Assembly: GCA_000436535.1 (NCBI GenBank)
Contig: FR886314.1
Location: forward strand, 1-9,096
DNA from: Eubacterium sp. CAG:252
GTDB lineage: Bacteria > Bacillota > Clostridia > Lachnospirales > Lachnospiraceae
Reading direction: 5' to 3'
DNA: 9,096 nucleotides
The first letter of the stretch is position 1; the number at the start of each line of letters is the position of its first letter. Below, piece after piece: positions 1 to 7,160 of this stretch. The notes beneath the pieces were generated by a model. That model saw only the letters and a program-made list of their open reading frames with translations, had not been told where the DNA came from and did not search any database. A program made the translations under genes and the position numbers.

Positions 1-98
1 GTTAACTATGGAGAGCGGTTTTTGTGTCTCATGATTTAGCCATAAGGAGGACATTTTCAGGCTGTTTTTCATTTTTGAAGGAAGGAGAAGAGTGTATT

Positions 99-281
99 TT
101 GCAGGAAACAGATACGAAAGAGCGGAATGTGACGGAGTGTTCGCAGCATGATGCAAAACAACAGGGAAAGGCGAAACGGTATGGAAAATATACTGTTCAG
201 TCCACCTTTGCAGGAAGCTGTAGCATTACGGATGTTATGAATTGCTATATAGAACGGAAAGCGTCACTTAGATATCAATAG
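99..281 (+). CDS. Small hypothetical protein upstream of the recombinases
   Basis: This is a short reading frame of about 60 codons that I do not recognise with confidence. The frame is open from a GTG at 24, but the best-supported start is the TTG at 99-101, because a strong purine-rich ribosome binding site (GAAGGAAGGAGAAG, 77-90) lies 8 bases upstream. The GTG at 24 has no comparable site. The protein is polar and charged in its first half (QETDTKERN). The second half contains a compact KRYGKYTVQSTF segment and a likely helix, DVMNCYIERKA. It ends 43 bp before the first recombinase on the same strand. Small accessory proteins of unknown role often precede recombinases in Clostridia transposons (TnpW-type proteins are one such group). 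I see only a loose general resemblance and do not assign it. It could also be non-coding. Confidence 0.45.
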   Translation: MQETDTKERNVTECSQHDAKQQGKAKRYGKYTVQSTFAGSCSITDVMNCYIERKASLRYQ

Positions 282-283
282 AA

Positions 284-297
284 GCTGTTTTTACAGC
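284..297 (+). other. Short hairpin before recombinase 1
   Basis: A perfect 5-bp inverted repeat, GCTGT-TTTT-ACAGC, lies between the small reading frame and the ribosome binding site of the first recombinase. It is too short to be a convincing terminator and has no U-run after the stem. It may weakly structure the mRNA leader of the recombinase operon, or be chance. Confidence 0.25.
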
Positions 298-324
298 AGT
301 TGAAGAACGACGGGAGGAATTGTA

Positions 325-2034
325 ATGAGTAAGAAACAGATTGATGTATACAGAACAGGAATTTATCTGAGATTGTCTCAGGGAGATGAAGATATTGATG
401 GACTGGAGAAGAAGGAAAGTAACAGTATTTCCAACCAGAAACTTTTGCTGGAGGGATTTATAGATGCCCATGATGATTTGAAACTGGTGGATATTTTTAT
501 TGATGACGGTTACAGTGGAAGTAATTTTGACAGACCAGAGTTTCAGAGGATGATGACATCCATGAAGGCGGGGAAGCTTGACTGCATTATTGTAAAAGAT
601 TTGTCCCGACTTGCCAGGGAGCGTATTGGTGCGGATGAGCTGATACAGAAAACTTTTAAGAAATATAACGTGCGTTTTATTGCAGTATCGGAAGGGTACG
701 ATAGCCTGACTGCCAGTAGCAGTGAGACGCATACGATCATTCCTTTCAAGAACCTGCTGAATGAGCAGTACAACGGCGATACGTCTATAAAGGTTCGTAC
801 CAGTCAGGGCATTTTGAGAAGAAATGGGCTGTTTATCGGTGCATTTGCGCCATATGGCTATCAAAAGGCAGAGGATAATAAGAATCATCTGGTGCCGGAC
901 CCTTATGCAGCCGGTGTGGTTCAGGGAATATTTGCAAAGAAGCTTTCGGGAATGAGTGCATCAGGAATTGCAAGGATTCTTAACAAGAATGGTGTGCTTG
1001 CACCATCGGAATATAAGGCAAAATGCGGAGAAAAATACAGCACCAGTTTTAAAGGTGCAGGACAGTCAAAATGGTCTGCCCAGACAGTATCAAGAATTCT
1101 TAAGAATGTGGTGTATATCGGAACATTGGCGCAGGGAAAACGAACAACTGTCAGTCATAAGGTTAAGAAGGAAATAGCAGTACCGGAATGTGACTGGGTG
1201 GTAGTGGAGAATGCACATGAAGCAATTATCAGCAGGATGGATTTTGATGCAGTACAGGTTCTGATGAGTCGGGATACCATAGCAGTTGCTGGAAAAAACG
1301 AATCATATATGTATGCGGGTATCTTATATTGTGGGGATTGTGGCAGCAGTATGGTACATCGCAAGGAGTCTTACAAGGGCAGGGAATATATCAACTATAT
1401 CTGTTCCAATTATAACCGAAACGGGAAAGATGCCTGCAGTCGTCACTGCATTCGTGAGGAGGACCTGAATCAGATTGTGTTGGGAGAATTGCAGGGATAT
1501 ATCAATAGTATGTGTGACTGTGAAAAGGTACTGGCGCATCTGGATGAGCTGAATGTGAATTATGATGAGGCCGTTGCCCATGATAAAGAGATTGTTGCCC
1601 GGAAGCAGGAGCTTACAAAATGTTCTGCATTTAAGGCTTCCCTGTATCAGGATTTGCGTGATGAGATTATCAGCAAAGAGCAGTTTACAAGGTACCGCGA
1701 GGAGTTTTCGGCAAAAGAGAGGGAGCTTGAACAGGCAATCAGAGAGCAGGAGACAATCATCCGCGATATATATGAAAATGGAATTGCTGTGGCAAAGGAC
1801 CTGGAGCAGTTTCGTGAAGGTCTGGTGATTGGAAATCTGGATCGTGTGGCACTGGTTTCATTTATTGACAGGATTCTGATTTATGATGATTTCAGGGTGG
1901 AGATTGTGTTCAAGTATCGTCAGGAGATGGAAAAGGTTACCGGACTGTTTGATGTCGCAAATGAGAAGAATGCGGAGCCAGTGTACACCATGGTAGATGG
2001 TTTGCCAGTGCTGGAGCTTAAGGAGGCAGTGTAA
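325..2034 (+). CDS. Large serine recombinase 1 of a triple array
   Basis: This is a site-specific DNA recombinase of the large serine family (569 aa). It cuts DNA through a 5'-phosphoserine link and exchanges strands by subunit rotation, here presumably to integrate or excise the mobile element. The N-terminal resolvase-type catalytic domain (about 10-155) shows YLRLS with Arg16 and nucleophile Ser18, GYSGSNFDRP with Arg70, and KDLSRLARE with Arg95 and Arg98. A recombinase DNA-binding domain follows (about 170-290, including APYGY and the ILKNVVYIG motif). Next is a zinc ribbon with Cys336, Cys339, Cys360 and Cys371. A charged coiled-coil stretch (about 400-490) and a C-terminal beta-rich tail (ILIYDDFRVEIVFKY) complete it. 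The start is ATG 325, with GGGAGG at 312-317 seven bases upstream. The stop codon abuts the ATG of the next recombinase, so the genes are probably co-transcribed and translationally coupled. All catalytic residues are present, so it appears functional. Confidence 0.95.
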   Translation: MSKKQIDVYRTGIYLRLSQGDEDIDGLEKKESNSISNQKLLLEGFIDAHDDLKLVDIFIDDGYSGSNFDRPEFQRMMTSMKAGKLDCIIVKDLSRLARERIGADELIQKTFKKYNVRFIAVSEGYDSLTASSSETHTIIPFKNLLNEQYNGDTSIKVRTSQGILRRNGLFIGAFAPYGYQKAEDNKNHLVPDPYAAGVVQGIFAKKLSGMSASGIARILNKNGVLAPSEYKAKCGEKYSTSFKGAGQSKWSAQTVSRILKNVVYIGTLAQGKRTTVSHKVKKEIAVPECDWVVVENAHEAIISRMDFDAVQVLMSRDTIAVAGKNESYMYAGILYCGDCGSSMVHRKESYKGREYINYICSNYNRNGKDACSRHCIREEDLNQIVLGELQGYINSMCDCEKVLAHLDELNVNYDEAVAHDKEIVARKQELTKCSAFKASLYQDLRDEIISKEQFTRYREEFSAKERELEQAIREQETIIRDIYENGIAVAKDLEQFREGLVIGNLDRVALVSFIDRILIYDDFRVEIVFKYRQEMEKVTGLFDVANEKNAEPVYTMVDGLPVLELKEAV

Positions 2035-3732
2035 ATGGCGAGAACGAAGAACAGATTTAATGCAGTTCAGATACCAGAACCGGTAACAGCTGATGTACCT
2101 GCAAAGCAAAGAAAATCCTTTCGCGTTGCACTTTATGCCAGATTGTCGGTGGAACTGAAATCCAGACCATCGGAGTCCATAGCCAACCAGCTGAGTATTT
2201 TAAGAGAATTTATCAGGGATAAGGCTGAATTTGCAGAATACCATGAATATGTTGACAGTGCAGTGTCGGGAACCAGTTTTGACAGACCTGCATTCGGGCA
2301 GATGATGGATGATGTCAGAGATGGGAAAATCAGTTGCATTATTGTGAAGGATATGTCCCGTTTTGGCAGGGATTATATCGAAGCCAGCAACTATATTGAA
2401 ACGATATTTCCGTTCCTCGGGGTCCGTTTTATATCGGTAAGTGATCATTTTGACACAGAGGCAGAATTTAACCAGAATAAGGCACTGGAAATTGCATTGA
2501 AAAATCTGGTGAATGATATGTATACCAAGGATATTTCAAAGCGTGTTTCAGTCAGTCGCAGGCTTGATATGGAAAGGGGCAAATTTACGGGAAGCAATGC
2601 ACCATATGGTTATAAAGTGGATAGTGGGGATGCCCTTCGTAAGTATGTGATAGACAGGGATGCGGCGGCAGTTGTCCGTCAGATTTTTGAACTGGCAGCA
2701 GATGGAGTGACGCTCAGGGAGATTGCGAAAGCACTTCAGGAGTATCGTCTTGCATTACCGGGAGATTATCTGAAAACAGGGAATCTCTATGTGGAGGAAG
2801 GTGCAGAGGCAAAGGCATGGTATCCTGGTACGATTTCCAACATCCTGAAAAATCAGGCTTATATTGGGAACATGGTACAAGGGAAAAGGCGTACCAGCTT
2901 GTATGATAACGAGGCAAGGCATGCTACGGATGAAAATGATTGGATTGTGGTTGAAAATACCCATGAGGCAATCGTGGATAAGGAGCTTTTCAACAAGGTA
3001 AGAGCTGTTATGGATAAGAAGGTGGAAGAGAGTATTTTCACATCTGGCAGGGGAAAGAATCTGCCTATAAAAGAAGATATTTTTGCAGGAATTTTATTCT
3101 GTGGAAATTGTGGCAGAAGAATTCCTTTAGCTTCCAGAATCCTGGAGAAGGATGGAGTGTTGGAGCGCCAGTATTTTTATTCCTGCAGATACAATTATGA
3201 TTTCGGAGGGAAACAGTGTGGTTGTACCATTATGGAGCAGGAGCTTATAAATGTGGTGAATAACCTGCTTACAACTCAAATTGCAGTAATGACCGACAGT
3301 GCCAGGACGGAGGCTTCCATGCGAGGCGTAATGGACAGGGAACTGAAAAATCATGACATGAGGATTCAGAAGCTTCAAAAGCAGATTGACAGGAAGAATT
3401 ACGAAGAAAGTAAAGAGTATCAGTCTTATGTTACTGGTGAGATTACCAAGGCCGATTTCAAGTGCAGGCAGGAGAAAAACGCAGATGCCATAATGAGACT
3501 TCGCGGGCAGATATCGGATGAAGAGGCAAGCCGCAGGCGTGTGAAGAGATTTTGTGAGAAGAAGATACAATGGCTGAAAGCAATTTATCGTTTTCAAAGT
3601 GAGGTTACCCTGGATAGAAATATGATTAAAATTCTGGTCGACAGCATTTACCTGTATCCGGATAAGAGGCTGGTAATTAATCTAAATTTTAAAGACGAGT
3701 ATGCCAGAATGACAGACGGAGAGGAGATTTAA
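2035..3732 (+). CDS. Large serine recombinase 2 of a triple array
   Basis: This is a second, divergent large serine recombinase (565 aa). Compared with its neighbours it has an N-terminal extension of about 28 residues before the catalytic fold begins at FRVALYARLS, with Arg36 and nucleophile Ser38. The other active-site arginines are Arg84 in FDRP and Arg109/Arg112 in VKDMSRFGRD. The recombinase domain (about 190-300) includes APYGY and ILKNQAYIG. The zinc ribbon uses Cys356, Cys359, Cys384 and probably Cys395 and/or Cys397. A basic coiled-coil (about 425-500) and a C-terminal LYPDKRLVINLNF strand region follow. The ATG directly follows the TAA of recombinase 1 (no spacer), and its ribosome binding site (AAGGAGG, 2020-2026) lies inside the end of that gene, which indicates coupling. 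The differences from recombinases 1 and 3 run throughout, so this is an old paralogue with a probable separate role, not a recent duplication. The division of labour cannot be read from the sequence. Confidence 0.95.
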   Translation: MARTKNRFNAVQIPEPVTADVPAKQRKSFRVALYARLSVELKSRPSESIANQLSILREFIRDKAEFAEYHEYVDSAVSGTSFDRPAFGQMMDDVRDGKISCIIVKDMSRFGRDYIEASNYIETIFPFLGVRFISVSDHFDTEAEFNQNKALEIALKNLVNDMYTKDISKRVSVSRRLDMERGKFTGSNAPYGYKVDSGDALRKYVIDRDAAAVVRQIFELAADGVTLREIAKALQEYRLALPGDYLKTGNLYVEEGAEAKAWYPGTISNILKNQAYIGNMVQGKRRTSLYDNEARHATDENDWIVVENTHEAIVDKELFNKVRAVMDKKVEESIFTSGRGKNLPIKEDIFAGILFCGNCGRRIPLASRILEKDGVLERQYFYSCRYNYDFGGKQCGCTIMEQELINVVNNLLTTQIAVMTDSARTEASMRGVMDRELKNHDMRIQKLQKQIDRKNYEESKEYQSYVTGEITKADFKCRQEKNADAIMRLRGQISDEEASRRRVKRFCEKKIQWLKAIYRFQSEVTLDRNMIKILVDSIYLYPDKRLVINLNFKDEYARMTDGEEI

Positions 3733-3733
3733 A

Positions 3734-5326
3734 ATGGAGCAGATAGCAATATATTTGAGATTATCAAAGGAAGATGAATTTGTAAAAGATGAGAGCAACA
3801 GTATTACCAATCAGCGTGCTTTTATCCGTGGATTTATCAATAAAAATAAGGAACTTCGCAAAATGAGTGTGGTTGAGTTTGTGGATGATGGCTATTCTGG
3901 TAAAAATATGGACCGCCCGGATATGCAGAGAATGCTGGAACTGGTGAAAAGAAAGCAGATTTCATGCGTTATTGTAAAGGATTTTTCCAGATTTTCCAGA
4001 GATCATATCGAGCAGGGAAAATATATTGAACAGATATTTCCTTTTATGGGTGTGCGTTTTATTGCTATAAACGATAATTATGACAGCGCAGATTATGTGG
4101 GTGGTATTGGTGAGATTGATGTTGCATTTAAGGGAATCCTGTATGATTTCTTCAGCGAGGAGCAGTCTTCCAAAGTATCATTGACACTTGATACAAAGCG
4201 TGGCAATGGTAAGTACATAGCTACCTATGCTCCTTATGGCTATGTGAAAAGTCCGGAGGACAAGCATAAGTTGGTTGTGGATGAGTTTGCCAGTCAGATT
4301 GTAAAGCGCATTTTCAAAGAGTTTCTGTCTGGAAAATCTATGTACAAAATTTCAGAAGGACTGAACCGGGATGGAATAGATACACCGGGCGTGTATATTG
4401 CCATGCAAGTAGGAAGTGAAAAGCAACTTGCCAGATATCGTGAGAAAAAGCCTCTCTGGAATAATGTTGCAATAGGAAGAATCCTCGGAAATGAGCAATA
4501 TATCGGCACGATGATTTACAGCCGCTTCAAGATTGAGAATGTTGGCGATAAACATGCAAAAGCACTTCCAAAGGATGAATGGAAGCGTGTGGAAAATTGT
4601 CACGAAGCAATTATCAGCAAGGAGGATTTTGAAAAAGTAGCTGCCATGCGAAAAGAAAATACATGTGCCAGTGCCAAAAGAAAGCATGAAACACATTGCC
4701 TGACTGGTAAAATGATCTGTGGTAACTGTGGGCATCGCCTGTCCCATACTTATGCCGGACGACCAAAGTATTACTGTGCAAATCATTATCTGGACAAGAC
4801 TGATGAAAAATGCAATATCAGTGTGCTGGATGCCGATATAGAAAGCATTGTGAAGAAAGCACTTCAGATGATGATTGATGTGCTGGTAGATTCCAGAAAG
4901 GTTGTGGATATGCAACGGGAGAAACAGGCAGAGCGATTAAAGCAGGCAGAAAAGCATCTTTCAGATATGGAGCATAGCCGTGAACTAATTGAAAAAGATT
5001 TGCGTGAAGCTTATGAAAGCTACAAGCTGGAAATGACAGATAAAGAAACATATTTGGAACAGCGCAAGACATATGAGCAGATGTTGGCGAGCTTGCAGGA
5101 GAATATCGAAAAGCAGAGGGCAGCAGTAACCAGGATGACAGATGTGGATGTGCCGGAAGTGGCCGGTCTGGAGATGTTGGAAGGGCAGCTGAAACTGACC
5201 GGCTTTAACAGGGAAATGGTGGATGCTTTTGTGGAGGAGATTGTTGTGTATGCAAAGGACAGGGTGGAGATAAAGTGGAAGTTTCGAGATGAGTTTGGGG
5301 AGGTGGGAAAGGCTCGAAAGCCTTGA
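3734..5326 (+). CDS. Large serine recombinase 3 of a triple array
   Basis: This is the third large serine recombinase (530 aa), and the shortest. The catalytic domain starts almost at the N-terminus: IYLRLS carries Arg9 and nucleophile Ser11. It is followed by GYSGKNMDRP with Arg61 and VKDFSRFSRD with Arg86 and Arg89. The recombinase domain (about 150-270) has APYGY and the ILGNEQYIGT motif. The zinc ribbon is Cys329, Cys332, Cys348 and Cys360. A long, strongly charged coiled-coil (about 385-470) precedes the conserved C-terminal strand segment IVVYAKDRVEIKWKF. The gene starts 1 bp after the stop of recombinase 2, with GGAGAGGAG at 3719-3727 as its ribosome binding site. It is the last gene of the recombinase operon, and its stop lies inside a small hairpin. 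All three proteins share an EN-x-HEAI motif in the DNA-binding region, which confirms a common ancestry. The protein appears intact. Confidence 0.95.
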   Translation: MEQIAIYLRLSKEDEFVKDESNSITNQRAFIRGFINKNKELRKMSVVEFVDDGYSGKNMDRPDMQRMLELVKRKQISCVIVKDFSRFSRDHIEQGKYIEQIFPFMGVRFIAINDNYDSADYVGGIGEIDVAFKGILYDFFSEEQSSKVSLTLDTKRGNGKYIATYAPYGYVKSPEDKHKLVVDEFASQIVKRIFKEFLSGKSMYKISEGLNRDGIDTPGVYIAMQVGSEKQLARYREKKPLWNNVAIGRILGNEQYIGTMIYSRFKIENVGDKHAKALPKDEWKRVENCHEAIISKEDFEKVAAMRKENTCASAKRKHETHCLTGKMICGNCGHRLSHTYAGRPKYYCANHYLDKTDEKCNISVLDADIESIVKKALQMMIDVLVDSRKVVDMQREKQAERLKQAEKHLSDMEHSRELIEKDLREAYESYKLEMTDKETYLEQRKTYEQMLASLQENIEKQRAAVTRMTDVDVPEVAGLEMLEGQLKLTGFNREMVDAFVEEIVVYAKDRVEIKWKFRDEFGEVGKARKP

Positions 5327-5367
5327 TAATACTGATTATTCTGGTGGAGATTAATGAGGGGAGGTGG
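5297..5367 (+). repeat. 10-bp direct repeat GGGGAGGTGG at the module boundary
   Basis: The decamer GGGGAGGTGG occurs at 5297-5306 (the end of recombinase 3) and again at 5358-5367 (just before, and overlapping, the promoter -10 region), 61 bp apart. The boundary between the GC-richer recombinase genes and the AT-rich ATPase gene falls here. The repeat could be a protein-binding or recombination-related sequence, but it is short and purine-rich, so chance is a real possibility. Confidence 0.3.
5309..5324 (+). other. Hairpin overlapping the stop of recombinase 3
   Basis: A perfect 6-bp inverted repeat, AAGGCT-CGAA-AGCCTT, with a tetraloop overlaps the first base of the TGA stop codon. A second, weaker AT-only hairpin, ATAAT-ACTG-ATTAT, follows at 5326-5339. 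No run of T follows either stem, so intrinsic termination is doubtful. They may still slow or protect the 3' end of the recombinase transcript. Confidence 0.3.
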
Positions 5368-5373
5368 TATAAT
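5345..5373 (+). promoter_or_regulatory. Extended -10 promoter for the ATPase-HNH operon
   Basis: A perfect extended -10 element, TGGTATAAT (5365-5373), contains the consensus TATAAT at 5368-5373. It is preceded at 17-bp spacing by TGGAGA (5345-5350), a 4-of-6 match to the -35 consensus. Transcription would start near 5380, leaving a leader of about 30 bases with GGAGG at 5398-5402 before the ATG at 5410. This should give the ATPase-HNH pair sigma-A transcription independent of the recombinase operon. No operator-like palindrome is obvious, so expression looks constitutive. Confidence 0.7.
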
Positions 5374-5409
5374 CGTATTAGCTGACATACAAATATTGGA
5401 GGATGGAGC

Positions 5410-7158
5410 ATGAAAGAATTAATTTATATGTGGATAGAATCGGTAAGTAATAGAGCAAATATTTATAAACAAGGGATACAGTTTTCAAATAATTATATTG
5501 TGGAACTTAGGAAAAATGAATATTATGAAATTGAGTCTGTTGATATATATAAGAATGATAATATATATCGAAATCTATATGGGGAAAGTATAATAAATAT
5601 ATCAGCAATAGTTGGTATAAATGGAGTGGGAAAAACAACTATAATGGATATTCTGGGAAGTCCACGGGATACAAAGAAGAGATATTTGCTGGAATGGCGT
5701 TATTTTTTAATATATAGATGTGATGAGAAATATGTAATTGAGGGAAATGGATTAGATATAGTTGAGGATTTTATATTAAATATACCAGAATATTCAAGTG
5801 ATGAATTTTCGTTTATATGTAAATATGACGAAAAAACAAAAAAATTCATATGTATTAATTTTTGTAATGAATCAGGTGAAATAGAAAAATCTATTAAGTA
5901 TTTTTATTTTCAAGATAAACCAGCAGATAAACAAGGTTATTTAAAAAGCGAACATGAATATGATACTGATTATAATGTATGTTTTGAAAGAGTGGATATG
6001 AAGCCAAATGCTGCAAATGTATATAAAACTTGTTTTTTTATCAGAGATAATTTGGAATTTAATTCACATATAAATATGCAGAGACTTACATTTGAAATAG
6101 ATGCCAAAACAGATATTAGAATTAAGGCTGCTACAAATTTAGATAAAGAAGCCATTAGGGAAGTGTTTATTATTAAAATACTATTGGCTATAATATATAG
6201 AATGGATACTGGGAAAACAGCGGTTGAAAGGCTGCCTATTGATACTAAAAATAATATATTTAGTTACAATTCAAATGATTATAAACAATATATGAGAATA
6301 TTAGAGGAATGTATTGATGATTATAACGGATGGGGATGGAACAAAGAAAAAATAGTAACTTCCAGTTTAGTTGATTTGTTGGAGCGGATACCGATTAATT
6401 TCTTTGATAAGAAAGATAGACAGATATTAATTACGTCAAGCATGATATTTACAATAAGAGATGATTATTCTAAAGATATTTATAACTTACTATTGAGTTA
6501 TTCCGATTATATTTCTTTTTCGTACTGTGGGATTAGTGCTGGGGAAAAGAAAATACTTGATGTTTTTTCTGGAGTTTTTTCACATGTTAATATTTTTGAC
6601 AGAAATAATAGAAATGATGAAAAAACTAACATTATTCTGTTGGATGAGCCAGATAAAGGGTTACATCCAGAAATGTCAAGGAGATTTATCAGTTGGTTGG
6701 TTAAAGTATTTAATAATGAAAAAGGAATAGGTTGTAAATATCAGTTTATCATATCAACGCATTCACCATTTATGATATCTGATATTCCTAGCCCATATGT
6801 TCATTGTCTTAAACATGAGATGAAAGGGAAAATTTGGATTTCTCAAATATCAGATTCACCATTTGGATTGTTAAATAGTATTCCAGATCTTATGAAAGAT
6901 ACCTTTTTTATGGATAGTCCATTTGGTGAATTTGCGAATCTCTATTTTGGTAAATTAGTTAATGAGATAACAGAGATAAACACTGTTAGTGATTCTGAAA
7001 TAATGGAAAAAATAAAGCAAAAGATTAGAGTTGTGAATGATCCGGTGTTGAATAAATATTTAAATAAGTTTTTGGAGAAAAAAGTAAAAGAGTTGGGAAA
7101 TGTAGAGGAACAAATCGTGTATTATGAAGATAGGATAAAGGAATTGAGAGGACAATAA
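5410..7158 (+). CDS. AAA/ABC-type ATPase of a Septu-like defence pair (PtuA-like)
   Basis: This is an ATPase of the ABC/SMC-like AAA_21/AAA_15 class (582 aa), expected to be cytoplasmic. Walker A is GINGVGKT at 69-76. An insertion of about 300 residues separates it from the ABC signature-like ISAGEKK (Ser376-Gly378-Glu379). Walker B is IILLDEP with Asp412 and Glu413, followed by a D-loop-like DKGLHPE. The switch histidine is His451 in STHSPFMISD. The C-terminus ends in charged helices (about 530-582). The start is ATG 5410, seven bases after GGAGG. The next gene, 2 bp downstream, is an HNH nuclease. An ABC-like ATPase directly followed by an HNH nuclease is the arrangement of Septu (PtuA-PtuB) and of retron-associated ATPase-HNH effectors. 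By analogy the ATPase would sense infection or nucleotide state and control the nuclease. No reverse transcriptase is present, so a retron is not supported. Base composition is much more AT-rich than the flanking genes. The ATPase call is secure; the Septu-like role is inference. Confidence 0.85.
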   Translation: MKELIYMWIESVSNRANIYKQGIQFSNNYIVELRKNEYYEIESVDIYKNDNIYRNLYGESIINISAIVGINGVGKTTIMDILGSPRDTKKRYLLEWRYFLIYRCDEKYVIEGNGLDIVEDFILNIPEYSSDEFSFICKYDEKTKKFICINFCNESGEIEKSIKYFYFQDKPADKQGYLKSEHEYDTDYNVCFERVDMKPNAANVYKTCFFIRDNLEFNSHINMQRLTFEIDAKTDIRIKAATNLDKEAIREVFIIKILLAIIYRMDTGKTAVERLPIDTKNNIFSYNSNDYKQYMRILEECIDDYNGWGWNKEKIVTSSLVDLLERIPINFFDKKDRQILITSSMIFTIRDDYSKDIYNLLLSYSDYISFSYCGISAGEKKILDVFSGVFSHVNIFDRNNRNDEKTNIILLDEPDKGLHPEMSRRFISWLVKVFNNEKGIGCKYQFIISTHSPFMISDIPSPYVHCLKHEMKGKIWISQISDSPFGLLNSIPDLMKDTFFMDSPFGEFANLYFGKLVNEITEINTVSDSEIMEKIKQKIRVVNDPVLNKYLNKFLEKKVKELGNVEEQIVYYEDRIKELRGQ

Positions 7159-7160
7159 GA

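Noticed and set aside
1..98. AAGGAGG at 44-50 as the ribosome binding site of a gene
   Set aside because: No ATG, GTG or TTG lies at a suitable distance downstream; the better site at 77-90 serves the TTG at 99.
268..888. 206-codon open frame on the minus strand
   Set aside because: It lies opposite the catalytic domain of recombinase 1, whose motifs are unmistakable. The antisense translation shows no recognisable domain and is a shadow frame.
5309..5339. Rho-independent terminator after recombinase 3
   Set aside because: Two small hairpins exist, but neither is followed by a T-run and the second stem is entirely A/T, so it was recorded only as a hairpin.
3127..5388. Several minus-strand open frames of 84-187 codons
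   Set aside because: They are all antisense to recombinases 2 and 3, overlap one another, and lack domain motifs.
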